From Oscillospiraceae bacterium (GTDB taxonomy: Bacteria > Bacillota > Clostridia > Oscillospirales > Oscillospiraceae), in the NCBI GenBank assembly GCA_902767915.1, contig CACXJE010000003.1, positions 1 through 51,783 of the forward strand: a DNA stretch of 51,783 nucleotides, in the 5' to 3' direction. The notes under the pieces were generated by a model. That model saw only the letters and a program-made list of their open reading frames with translations. It was not told where the DNA came from and made no database searches. Made by a program: the position numbers and the translations under genes. The first letter of the stretch is position 1. Every line of letters starts with the position of its first letter. This document shows positions 1 through 6,173 of the stretch, one piece after another.

Positions 1-121
1 GGACGGTTCTCTGATTGACGACTGACCCAGCGCCCGGGAGGGCTTCGGCCCTCCCGGGGTTTAAAAAAGTTTTTACTTTTTCAGATTTCCTGTCACATTT
101 TGCAGTCGTTTTGACTCTGCC
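1..121 (+). repeat. RHS-array junction element, copy 1, with tail
   Basis: The window opens inside a junction palindrome (right arm CTGATTG followed by ACGACTGA). A GC-rich hairpin with stem GCCCGGGAGGGC and a TTCG-type loop follows at about 32-58. Positions 60-121 are an A/T-rich tail ending in TTTTGACTCTGC that closely resembles the tail after the last copy at about 5290-5344, so the array is bracketed by similar sequence at both ends. No gene is seen here; an RHS cassette may end just upstream of the window. Confidence 0.8.
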
Positions 122-122
122 C

Positions 123-188
123 CAATCAGGGGACGGTTCCCTGATTGACGACTGACCCAGCGCCCGGGAGGGTTTAGGCCCTCCCGGG
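123..188 (+). repeat. RHS-array junction element, copy 2
   Basis: A perfect palindrome has arms CAATCAGGG and CCCTGATTG around a GACGGTT loop (123-147). It is followed by ACGACTGACCCAGC and the GCCCGGGAGGG / CCCTCCCGGG hairpin (162-188), here with a TTTAGG loop instead of CTTCGG. It lies immediately after copy 1 with no cassette between them. The hairpin has no clean T-run, so terminator activity is only inferred. Confidence 0.85.
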
Positions 189-252
189 TAGACCCCGTAC
201 ATTTTTGCTCAGTTTGGCGCATTTGAACTTGCTTCTTCAGCAGTCAAATTGA

Positions 253-396
253 CCACTTTTTAGCCTCAATAGCTCCTACACCTCCAAAGAGACGGGCTTC
301 TATTACCTGCAGTCCAGATATTACGATCCCATCGTCAAGCGCTTTCTCAATGCAGACTCCTACGGCAGCACCGGACAAGGCTTCCTGGGGTATAAT
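253..396 (+). pseudogene. RHS core-end remnant of cassette A
   Basis: The reading frame opens after a TGA at 250-252 and gives SSYTSKETGFYYLQSRYYDP, then IVKRFLNADSYGSTGQGF, running in frame into the next CDS at YNMFAYCGNNP. This is the conserved end of the RHS repeat-associated core. There is no start codon or ribosome binding site upstream, and only about 45 codons of core are present. The cassette is therefore a displaced tip (orphan module), presumably able to recombine onto a full-length RHS gene elsewhere. No full-length RHS gene is in this window. Confidence 0.85.
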
Positions 397-993
397 ATGT
401 TTGCGTACTGCGGGAATAATCCGGCTAATAATTCTGACCCAGCAGGCCGCCTTTGGGCTGAGATATGGGAATTTGTTAAAGAGGTAATTTGCGAAACAGG
501 AAGTGCGATGACATCTTTATCTCCCGCGTATGCTGGCTGTGGTAGCCTTGCTGCTGTTGACGGCCCCCTTCCTGTCGGAGATATTATCGGCTTAGTTGGC
601 ATTGGATTCCTGACTATTGGTTCACTTGGGTACGGTTTTTATCAGGCCGTGGATGCACCAACTTCCCATGCTCCAAAGGAAAAGAAAAATACAGAAGGAA
701 CTGCAACTGGTATAAAATCAGTAGTTGGATCGACGCCTGCGACACCACCTGATCCAAATAGTAACGGAAATAAGCATAGCTATAAACAAATTAGTAATAA
801 CAATCGAGCAAATAATATAGCACAAGAATTTGGTTATAAAGACGCAGAAGATTTCAAAGATTCAATAGTGGGAAGAGGTAACGGTGGGAGATTCAACATG
901 GCTATAGATACGAGTTCACAGGAAGTTGAATTAATAAGAATTAAGGGCGGGACCATTGTACCAACAGGATATTTTTTGAAAGTGAAAATATAA
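397..993 (+). CDS. Displaced RHS tip A: variable C-terminal toxin region
   Basis: The ATG at 397 is an internal Met of the core motif NMFAYCGNNP, so an independent start is doubtful. After NNPANNSDPAG the sequence becomes variable: a hydrophobic region (about residues 55-90, PLPVGDIIGLVGIGFLTIGS) like the pre-toxin segment of polymorphic toxins, a Pro/Asn-rich linker, and a compact C-terminal domain of about 65 residues (SYKQISNNNRANNIAQEFGY to PTGYFLKVKI). The terminal domain has the look of a small nuclease-type toxin, but I cannot assign a family. The stop at 993 is 11 bases before the neighbouring immunity candidate, the usual toxin-immunity order. Toxicity is inferred from architecture, not shown. 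Confidence 0.7.
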   Translation: MFAYCGNNPANNSDPAGRLWAEIWEFVKEVICETGSAMTSLSPAYAGCGSLAAVDGPLPVGDIIGLVGIGFLTIGSLGYGFYQAVDAPTSHAPKEKKNTEGTATGIKSVVGSTPATPPDPNSNGNKHSYKQISNNNRANNIAQEFGYKDAEDFKDSIVGRGNGGRFNMAIDTSSQEVELIRIKGGTIVPTGYFLKVKI

Positions 994-1004
994 CGGAGGA
1001 AGAC

Positions 1005-1418
1005 ATGAGTATAAGCGTATCATTTGTTTTATCTTCCAAAGAGATAGACGTTCAATTTGTAGATTCTACTCTAAATCTTTCAGATGCTCATATCCGAGAT
1101 GACTTTCCACCGAAATCTATCGCTTGTCCAGAATGGTGGATAGAAATTAAAGAGGAGAGTCTATCTACAGACGATACAATCTGGAAGATTGCTCAAAGGC
1201 TGGAAAATAAAAAAGCACCTATTCTTCAATTATGCAAACAATTTAACATCACGCCTTGTCTTGCAATTAAAATTGATTCTGGTTATGCGGATAGACCAGA
1301 GTTTGTTATTTCTCCACGAACAAACAAATTCTTTTCGGAACTGTCCACAGAAATAGTTGTTAACCTCGAATCAATATACCGTGCCCAATCAGGGGACGGT
1401 TCCCTGATTGACGACTGA
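1005..1418 (+). CDS. Immunity protein candidate, DUF4279-like
   Basis: This 137-residue protein has no signal peptide. It follows the toxin region by 11 bases with a GGAGGAAGAC ribosome binding site. The pattern WWIEIKEESL, then IWKIAQRLENKKAPILQL, then CLAIKIDSGY...PEFVISPRTNKFFSEL...IVVNLESIY resembles the DUF4279 family, commonly found as cytoplasmic immunity proteins next to RHS and related toxins. Family assignment is by eye. The last residues (AQSGDGSLIDD) and the stop are encoded by the junction palindrome, so the C-terminus was probably replaced when the cassette was joined to the repeat. Position and size support neutralisation of tip A; the pairing is inferred. Confidence 0.65.
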   Translation: MSISVSFVLSSKEIDVQFVDSTLNLSDAHIRDDFPPKSIACPEWWIEIKEESLSTDDTIWKIAQRLENKKAPILQLCKQFNITPCLAIKIDSGYADRPEFVISPRTNKFFSELSTEIVVNLESIYRAQSGDGSLIDD

Positions 1419-1452
1419 CCCAGCGCCCGGGAGGGCTTCGGCTCTCCCGGGC
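1386..1452 (+). repeat. RHS-array junction element, copy 3
   Basis: The same palindrome (1386-1410, arms CAATCAGGG/CCCTGATTG, loop GACGGTT) is followed by ACGACTGACCCAGC and a hairpin at 1425-1452 (GCCCGGGAGGGC, TTCG loop, GCTCTCCCGGGC). The palindrome overlaps the end of the upstream immunity gene and supplies its stop codon TGA at 1416-1418. Confidence 0.85.
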
Positions 1453-1660
1453 AAACAGCTTACATTCTACCATTTTATTGCCCGTCTGAAGCGGCTTTTT
1501 TGACAGCTTAATTTGTACTCTTTTTCGCCTCGATAGCTACTCTATTTCCATAGAGACGGAATTCTATTACCTGCAGTCCCGCTACTACGACCCCGCCGTC
1601 AAGCGCTTCCTCAATGCCGACTCGCTGGCAAGTACTGGACAGGGCTTTACCGGTTATAAT
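1453..1660 (+). repeat. Conserved cassette leader and RHS core remnant of cassette B
   Basis: Non-coding leader AAACAGCTTACATTCTACCA leads to a weak stem-loop GCCCGTCTGAAGCGGC followed by six Ts (1480-1501), then GACAGCTTAATTTG. The same leader recurs at about 2829 and 4185. From about 1549 the frame encodes ETEFYYLQSRYYDP, then AVKRFLNADSLASTGQGF, the RHS core end, continuous with the CDS at 1661. A TTGACA is visible at 1500-1505 but no convincing -10 element lies at the right distance. Confidence 0.75.
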
Positions 1661-2317
1661 ATGTTTGCGTATTGCGGGAATAATCCGATGAACGGGGAAG
1701 ATCCAAGCGGAGCTTCAATGATTTCTACTTACAATAGAGCAATGACAGACGGAAGCCGAGATGGATACTATCATGACCCAGCATCAACTATTTGGGAACC
1801 AGTAAATGGCCAAGGAAGGTCAGAATATGCGGGCATTGCCTTTGGATGGAATAACTTGGGAGATGTCGGCTGCGGAGCAATCGCAGTGCATAATACGATG
1901 TGTTTGATTGGAAAAGGGAAATCTCTACGAAGTGTTTTGGAATACTTCTCACCCTCGAGGGAGGGTGTATTGCGACCATTTGGTGTAATGCCTTGGGAAA
2001 TAGGAGATTATCTTAATTACAACGGAATTAATTATCAAGAGTCGAACAATTCAGCCATTATTGAAAAAATACAAAGTGGCGGCGTCGTGATAGTTACTTT
2101 TTGGAATGAAATGAGCGGAATATCTTATAGTAATAGCCTGGCGTCGATACAATCACCGAACATATTTAAAGGTGCTCACACGGTAGCCATTACCTATAGA
2201 AACGGCAAATACTTTGTATACAATGCATTTAATGATAGCACTGAACCAAGAGCATATTCTGATATAAATTACTATTTGAAGGGAGGGTTTATTTATGGCT
2301 ACTACATCCCGGCATAG
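1661..2317 (+). CDS. Displaced RHS tip B: papain/C39-like cysteine protease toxin candidate
   Basis: The frame continues from the core remnant and opens here at the NMFAYCGNNP Met. After the core end (GEDPSGAS) the variable part shows DVGCGAIAVHNTMCLIG (Cys near residue 70), GAHTVAITYRNGKYFVYNAFND (His, then Asn/Asp, near residues 175-192), and a strand-rich end. Cys followed by His-Thr-Val-x-Ile and an Asn in YNAFND is the catalytic order of C39/papain-like peptidases, so a secreted or delivered cysteine protease is the best guess. It could also be a different papain-fold hydrolase. The coding end overlaps the downstream lipoprotein gene by 23 bases, suggesting translational coupling. Confidence 0.65.
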   Translation: MFAYCGNNPMNGEDPSGASMISTYNRAMTDGSRDGYYHDPASTIWEPVNGQGRSEYAGIAFGWNNLGDVGCGAIAVHNTMCLIGKGKSLRSVLEYFSPSREGVLRPFGVMPWEIGDYLNYNGINYQESNNSAIIEKIQSGGVVIVTFWNEMSGISYSNSLASIQSPNIFKGAHTVAITYRNGKYFVYNAFNDSTEPRAYSDINYYLKGGFIYGYYIPA

Positions 2318-2699
2318 GATGTTAAGGAAAATAGGGATTTGTTTTTGTGCAATCATTTTAGCCTTCACTCTTTTGGGATGCATGACTCTTCGAGGTCATC
2401 AGCAGCCATATTGTTATCCCTCCACGGAATGGATTTGTGAAGATCCAAAAATCCATATCCTTGTCGATCAAACCGGCGGCTGCTCCTGCCTGATCTTAGA
2501 GAATTGTGATTACAGCAGTGTAGAGGTGGACTTTGACTTTTCTGATCGGATTCTTTTTTCCGGAGAGGATGGAAAGAACTTACTTGTCGGAAATTGCAGA
2601 TTTTCATCAGGGTCGTTTACCGCCTTAATTGAAAAAGACGAGCTGTTTGATGGCAAATATCTGCGGAAAAAGATAACCTTTGTACGGCAGGGTCAGTGA
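2295..2699 (+). CDS. Lipoprotein, immunity candidate for tip B
   Basis: This 134-residue protein has an N-terminal basic stretch, a hydrophobic segment and a lipobox LLGC (Cys at about residue 29), so it is predicted to be anchored on the outer face of the membrane. The ATG at 2295 has GGGAGGG seven bases upstream, inside the toxin-region reading frame; an alternative ATG lies at 2319. The remainder is a small beta-rich domain with several Cys residues (CYPSTEWIC, GGCSC). No family recognised. Overlap with the protease-like tip and cassette position suggest an immunity role outside the cytoplasm, matching a toxin that acts at the surface. Confidence 0.6.
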   Translation: MATTSRHRMLRKIGICFCAIILAFTLLGCMTLRGHQQPYCYPSTEWICEDPKIHILVDQTGGCSCLILENCDYSSVEVDFDFSDRILFSGEDGKNLLVGNCRFSSGSFTALIEKDELFDGKYLRKKITFVRQGQ

Positions 2700-2713
2700 A
2701 CACAGTGAATCTC

Positions 2714-2828
2714 GAACATACGAACATACGAACATAGGGGACGAACATACGAACATAGGGGACGGTTCTCTGTGTTGGACACCGACTTACTATTCCCAAC
2801 GCCCGGGAGGGCTTCGGCTCTCCCGGGC
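2714..2828 (+). repeat. RHS-array junction element, copy 4 (variant)
   Basis: A 21-base unit built from CGAACATA steps and ending AGGGGA is tandemly repeated (about 2714-2763). It leads into GACGGTTCTCTGTGTTGGAC, a version of the junction palindrome whose arms differ from the other copies while the GGGGACGGTTCTCTG core is kept. The hairpin GCCCGGGAGGGC-TTCG-GCTCTCCCGGGC follows at 2801-2828. Between them the usual ACGACTGA is replaced by unrelated sequence. Confidence 0.75.
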
Positions 2829-2975
2829 AAACGGCCTAAAACAGCCTACTTTCTACTTTTTTATTGCCCGTCTGAAACGGCTTTTTTGACAGCTTAATTT
2901 GTCCTCTTTTTTGCCTCGATAGCTATACGCTCTCCATAGAGACGGAATTCTATTACCTGCAGTCCAGATATTATA
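2829..2975 (+). pseudogene. Cassette leader and broken RHS core remnant of cassette C
   Basis: The leader (weak stem-loop plus T-run, GACAGCTTAATTTG) is followed by core codons ETEFYYLQSRYY ending at about 2974. The core then jumps directly to YCKNNPAKLKDNGGK, deleting about 35 codons (the DP...YNMFA part) at a short TAT match. The upstream part is in frame 2 and the downstream part in frame 1, so the junction also shifts the frame; the upstream frame reaches a TGA near 3027. Confidence 0.7.
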
Positions 2976-3024
2976 TTGTAAAAATAACCCGGCAAAACTC
3001 AAAGATAATGGCGGAAAATATAGT

Positions 3025-3522
3025 GTGACAGCGTTTAGTTACGAATATGAAGTAGAAGACGAGTATGGGACATTTGGTTTTTCTGGTACTGTGTACATCT
3101 ATAAAGGTGATGACATCTCAGATATATCGTATTTTGACAATCCCGCAAATCGCCCTTCAGGGTATGTCGATGGAAGAGACGTTATAGTCTTAGATAAGAG
3201 AAATCAAGAGAATCCCAATATGGTAATGTACAATTCATATAAAATCAGAAATCGAAAACAGCAAAAGATTATAGTATCTATTCTCTTAGATTATGAAGAA
3301 GCTGATCCAAGTAATTGGAAACGCACGAGTGAGTCTATGATCACAGAATGGAAATGGCATAATAGATTTGCACTATTTAGTGATTCGGCAAAACACACAG
3401 ATTTTGATCAGGCAGAAGAAGGAAAAAGCGGATGGTATTATATAAAAAAGGCATGGATGAATTCATCAATAAGACAAACAATTGTCGATTATCCAACGCC
3501 AATCTGGGTACTTCCGCAATAA
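3025..3522 (+). CDS. Displaced RHS tip C: variable toxin region, core broken
   Basis: The frame is open from the NNPAK remnant at about 2974; a GTG at 3025 is the first conventional start, without a clear ribosome binding site. The 165 residues contain a beta-rich part (YEYEVEDEYGTFGFSGTVYI) and a C-terminal part with EWKWHNRFALF, SAKHTDFDQ and GWYYIKKAWMN. The WxWHN / KHxDFD pattern recalls one of the small polymorphic-toxin domains (perhaps toxin type 44), but I am not sure. Because the core is deleted and frameshifted upstream, the cassette probably cannot produce an RHS fusion as it stands. A lipoprotein gene follows after 42 bases. Confidence 0.5.
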   Translation: MTAFSYEYEVEDEYGTFGFSGTVYIYKGDDISDISYFDNPANRPSGYVDGRDVIVLDKRNQENPNMVMYNSYKIRNRKQQKIIVSILLDYEEADPSNWKRTSESMITEWKWHNRFALFSDSAKHTDFDQAEEGKSGWYYIKKAWMNSSIRQTIVDYPTPIWVLPQ

Positions 3523-3564
3523 TTGAACATGGTCAGATAAATAACGCTAACGAGGAGGATAAAG

Positions 3565-4080
3565 ATGAGACGAATTACACTGATGCTTATTTTGGTGATC
3601 GTTTTGTTCTGTTCCGCTTGCTCGACCAGCTTGCAATTAGATACCACGGAAAAAATCAAAACAACCTATTTGGAGAACGAAGACCTGTTTATTCAAGCGG
3701 CTGAAATACTCGTGAAATATGACAAAGAAACGCACATACATCTCACACGAGAAAAGGAAAAAACAAACGCAGCGCTGTATGACGTAAGGGAATTTAATGG
3801 GATCTATATAGAGGCATCCGATTCCTTAAAAGACGCGGACTTACAGACGATCTATGAGACATGCGCGCCGCTGTTTTCCGCCTTTGAAGAGCGGGGATTA
3901 TTGAGTGGCTTTGGAAAGTACGACTCGCATGTGGAGTTTATGATCGAAGGCCCAAATTACGGAAATGCAGCAGAATTGTATTTTTTTATGGATGAAGAGT
4001 CTGGAAGCTTTTGGATGGCGCAGACAGACGGCGCTTTGCAAATCACCCCTCACTGGTATGCAAAGATATGTCATTATTAG
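3565..4080 (+). CDS. Lipoprotein, immunity candidate for tip C
   Basis: This 171-residue protein starts at an ATG preceded by GAGGAGGATAAAG. It has a signal segment RRITLMLILVIVLFCSAC with the lipobox Cys at about residue 19, so it is predicted to be a surface lipoprotein. The mature part is mixed alpha/beta with ETHIHLTREKE, NGIYIEASDSL and a C-terminal PHWYAKICHY. No family recognised. It sits in the immunity position of cassette C, so protection against tip C is inferred from order only. Its own ribosome binding site suggests it can be made even though the toxin frame is broken. Confidence 0.6.
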   Translation: MRRITLMLILVIVLFCSACSTSLQLDTTEKIKTTYLENEDLFIQAAEILVKYDKETHIHLTREKEKTNAALYDVREFNGIYIEASDSLKDADLQTIYETCAPLFSAFEERGLLSGFGKYDSHVEFMIEGPNYGNAAELYFFMDEESGSFWMAQTDGALQITPHWYAKICHY

Positions 4081-4118
4081 CAACTATAGAAGCGGATTAG
4101 TTGCTCGAGATTCAAGAA

Positions 4119-4184
4119 CAATCAGGGGACGGTTCTCTGATTGACGACTGAACAAGCACCCGGGAGGGCTTCGACACTCCCGGG
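4119..4184 (+). repeat. RHS-array junction element, copy 5
   Basis: The palindrome (4119-4143, arms CAATCAGGG/TCTGATTG, one mismatch) is followed by ACGACTGA and a degenerate hairpin with stems CCCGGGAG (4159-4166) and CTCCCGGG (4177-4184). This copy lies after the stop of the upstream lipoprotein gene and does not overlap it. Confidence 0.85.
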
Positions 4185-4256
4185 CAAACAGCCTACATTC
4201 TACCATTTTTTTGCCCGTCTGAAACGGCTTTTTTGACAGCTTAATTTGCCCTCTTT
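4185..4256 (+). repeat. Cassette leader of cassette D, core lost
   Basis: The conserved leader (AAACAGCCTACATTCTACCA, the GCCCGTCTGAAACGGC stem-loop with T-run at about 4213-4234, GACAGCTTAATTTG) ends at CCTCTTT near 4256. It then switches directly to toxin-region sequence with no RHS core codons. The breakpoint lies where the other copies continue with TTTGCCTCGATAGCT. Confidence 0.75.
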
Positions 4257-4298
4257 GTAAAAGGCAGGTATGTTCGTAGGCTATCTAGTGCAACTGAT

Positions 4299-4553
4299 TT
4301 GTTATTTCCTGGTGAGTATAGAGTTGCGTTTCGAGTGGGAACTGATTATTATACGAGAAACGGAGAGAAATACTGGGATTGTCATTTTATGGTTCAAACG
4401 GATGATGGAAGATGGGCAGAAAAAAGGGGTCGTAATGGGGACTATCATTGTTATGAATTTGGTGTATTGCCTTGTCAAGTTTCATGGGACTGTGGGTCAG
4501 CAGTAGGTTACTATGACAGCCCTATAGTTTACTATGCAATAGGGGGTAATTAG
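4299..4553 (+). CDS. Displaced RHS tip D: 5'-truncated toxin fragment
   Basis: The frame is open from about 4257 and includes GRYVRRLSSATDLLFPGEYRV; TTG at 4299 is only a nominal start. The fragment has DCHFMVQTDDGRWAEKRG, then HCYEFGVLPCQVSWDCG, then YYDSPIVYYAIGGN. The CHFMVQT...WAEK pattern looks like the second half (His-containing) of a papain-like fold; the N-terminal half that would carry a catalytic Cys is missing, as is the core. I therefore read it as a dead remnant. It ends two bases before the downstream lipoprotein start. Confidence 0.5.
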   Translation: MLFPGEYRVAFRVGTDYYTRNGEKYWDCHFMVQTDDGRWAEKRGRNGDYHCYEFGVLPCQVSWDCGSAVGYYDSPIVYYAIGGN

Positions 4554-4554
4554 A

Positions 4555-5256
4555 ATGAAAAACAGAAATGCCTTTGCAATCATAATATCGCTTATGATCA
4601 TAGTCCTCTCAGGCTGTATTATTCCAAAACCAATTAATTCCTCGAACCATAACGAATCAGAGAATACAACTGTTTTATCGAGCAATCAGATCTGCGAGTC
4701 TGATGCCCAAGAAGGGATAGAGTATAACGCTAATTTTTTGGAGAATATCACCACGTGTTACACTGACGAGGAGCTAAATTCGATTGTACGATTTCAAGGC
4801 ACAGTTGCAGAATTAAATCATCAATATCCAATTGAACTTGAATATGATACGGAAGCTGCTTCCGAAACTGAAGAGGTTTCATATCAAGTATACGTGTACA
4901 AAGGGAAGGAAGCGTTTGTCTGTTTATTCTATAATGGAGATAAACGTTGTTTTGGAACTTTTCACCGATTGTCTTATTATCTTGACGATTATTTGGCAGG
5001 GTTATCCATAGGAATGGACTATAACGAAGTCCGAAAATTTGACCCGGAAGGAGATTATACTTTATTTGAATCAGAATTCTATTTAAACGATATCGAATCC
5101 GATCATTTTACCAAGGATGGGTATTATATTATTTTGCACTATGATGATTCTTTTAGAGTAGATGAAATTGAAACACATCTCTTTATGGATTACTATGACT
5201 GCTTTCACCCAGGGAATATAGATCAATCAGGAGCCCATTCTGCAATTGACGACTGA
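4555..5256 (+). CDS. Lipoprotein, immunity candidate for tip D
   Basis: This 233-residue protein has the signal segment AFAIIISLMIIVLSGC (lipobox Cys at about residue 21) and an Asn/Ser-rich linker. Its mature domain has repeated acidic/aromatic motifs (YQVYVYKGKEAFVCLFYNGD, GMDYNEVRKFDPEGDY, YYIILHYDDSFRVDEI). The layout of a short sorting motif followed by a beta-rich globular domain fits immunity lipoproteins, but no family is recognised. The ATG follows GGGGGTAATTAGA. The last residues (QSGAHSAIDD) and the TGA come from junction copy 6, as for the DUF4279-like gene in cassette A. Confidence 0.6.
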   Translation: MKNRNAFAIIISLMIIVLSGCIIPKPINSSNHNESENTTVLSSNQICESDAQEGIEYNANFLENITTCYTDEELNSIVRFQGTVAELNHQYPIELEYDTEAASETEEVSYQVYVYKGKEAFVCLFYNGDKRCFGTFHRLSYYLDDYLAGLSIGMDYNEVRKFDPEGDYTLFESEFYLNDIESDHFTKDGYYIILHYDDSFRVDEIETHLFMDYYDCFHPGNIDQSGAHSAIDD

Positions 5257-5344
5257 CCAACCGCCCGGGAGGGCTTCGGCCCTCCCGGGTTTTCAAAAAA
5301 TTTTTTCGATTTCTGTTACATTTTGGCGGCTGCTTGACTCTATC
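5224..5344 (+). repeat. RHS-array junction element, copy 6, with tail
   Basis: A degenerate palindrome (5224-5248, CAATCAGGAG...TGCAATTG) is followed by ACGACTGACCAACC and the hairpin at 5263-5289. An A/T-rich tail follows with TTCTGTTACATTTTGGCGG and TTGACTCTAT, closely matching the tail of copy 1. It marks the right border of the array; ordinary chromosomal genes follow. Confidence 0.8.
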
Positions 5345-5372
5345 ATTATGAACGCCCATTCAGTACGACAAG

Positions 5373-5408
5373 GAACACAGAGAACCGGCCTCTGTGTTCT
5401 TTCTTTGT
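5373..5408 (+). terminator. Rho-independent terminator after the RHS array
   Basis: Stem GAACACAGAG (5373-5382) pairs with CTCTGTGTTC (5390-5399), followed by the T-rich TTTCTTTG. It separates the array from the TetR gene. Confidence 0.75.
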
Positions 5409-5420
5409 TCGTCGGAGAGA

Positions 5421-5449
5421 TTGCGTTTTTGCGCATGCTGTGGTAGAAT
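5421..5449 (+). promoter_or_regulatory. Promoter of the TetR gene
   Basis: TTGCGT (5421-5426), 17-base spacer, TAGAAT (5444-5449), about 30 bases upstream of the ATG. Confidence 0.6.
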
Positions 5450-5479
5450 ATCAAAAATGAGATCTGGAGGAATCACAGC

Positions 5480-6046
5480 ATGGCAAGCCTTATGAAGAAG
5501 GAGATCAAGCGGGTTTTCCTGGAGCTTTTGGAGCAGCGGCCCTTCCATCAAATCACCGTGAAGGACATCGTAGCGGCATGCGGTATCAATCGCAACAGCT
5601 TCTATTATCACTATGCCGACCTTCCTGCCCTGGTGGAGGAGATCATCGACGAGGAGATCGGACGCTTCGTCCGGGAAGAAAAAACCTTCTCCTCTCTGGA
5701 GGAGAGCATGACAGAAGCGCTTACCTTCTTCCGGGAGCACCGCAGGGCTGCCTACCACGTCTACAATTCCATCAACCGGGACATCTTTGATCGTTATTTG
5801 ATGAAAAACTGTGAATCCGTCGGCGTCGGCTACGTCAACTCCATCCTGGGGGGTGTGGACCTTGCGCGGGAGGATCGGCAGGCCATCATCCACTTCACTG
5901 CCTACGTCCTGTACGGAGCGGTGACCCGCTGGCTGGAAAGCGGCATGACCTACGACATCCGCGAGGACTTCCGCCGCATCTTCCAACTGATGGTAGAGCC
6001 CGCCATGCAGCAGCAGGGCCTTTCCGCGAAGCTGCAAGAACAATAA
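5480..6046 (+). CDS. TetR/AcrR family transcriptional regulator
   Basis: This 188-residue protein starts at an ATG with CTGGAGGAATCACAGC upstream. The N-terminal DNA-binding domain has the TetR helix-turn-helix (about residues 22-48: HQITVKDIVAACGINRNSFYYHY), with the typical SFYYHY end of the recognition helix. The C-terminal ligand/dimer domain (about 60-188) is helical and not assignable to a ligand. It is directly followed by a terminator and then, on the same strand, an MMPL exporter and its coupled exported protein. The likely role is local repression of that pair, as TetR proteins usually regulate a neighbouring exporter; no operator is confidently identified. Confidence 0.88.
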   Translation: MASLMKKEIKRVFLELLEQRPFHQITVKDIVAACGINRNSFYYHYADLPALVEEIIDEEIGRFVREEKTFSSLEESMTEALTFFREHRRAAYHVYNSINRDIFDRYLMKNCESVGVGYVNSILGGVDLAREDRQAIIHFTAYVLYGAVTRWLESGMTYDIREDFRRIFQLMVEPAMQQQGLSAKLQEQ

Positions 6047-6065
6047 GACCGCCTGGCGGTTGCAC

Positions 6066-6107
6066 AAAAACAGTCTCGTGTCTGAAATTCAGACACGAGG
6101 CTGTTTT
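6066..6107 (+). terminator. Perfect hairpin terminator between TetR and MMPL genes
   Basis: AAAAACAG then CTCGTGTCTG (6075-6084) pairs with CAGACACGAG (6090-6099) around AAATT, followed by GCTGTTTTT. A-run and T-run on both sides make it potentially bidirectional. The perfect inverted repeat could also serve as a repressor site, but the flanking A/T runs favour a terminator. Confidence 0.8.
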
Positions 6108-6113
6108 TGCCCG

Positions 6114-6142
6114 TTTTCGTCCTGCCCGACGGTGCGTATACT
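6114..6142 (+). promoter_or_regulatory. Possible promoter of the MMPL operon
   Basis: TTTTCG (6114-6119), 17 bases, TATACT (6137-6142). The -10 is good, the -35 is poor, as expected for a regulated promoter. Confidence 0.4.
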
Positions 6143-6173
6143 GGGTTAGCAATCAGAAAGGAGAGCGTTTCGT

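Noticed and set aside
1480-1505. Promoter in the cassette leader (TTGACA at 1500)
   Set aside because: No acceptable -10 lies 16-18 bases downstream in any of the three leader copies.
2617-2889. Short open frames through the repeated CGAACATA region
   Set aside because: They translate tandem repeats and junction sequence, not conserved protein.
4270-4506. Alternative frame with ATG at 4270 in cassette D
   Set aside because: It overlaps the better-supported fragment frame (CHFMVQT...WAEK), and its translation is hydrophobic without motifs.
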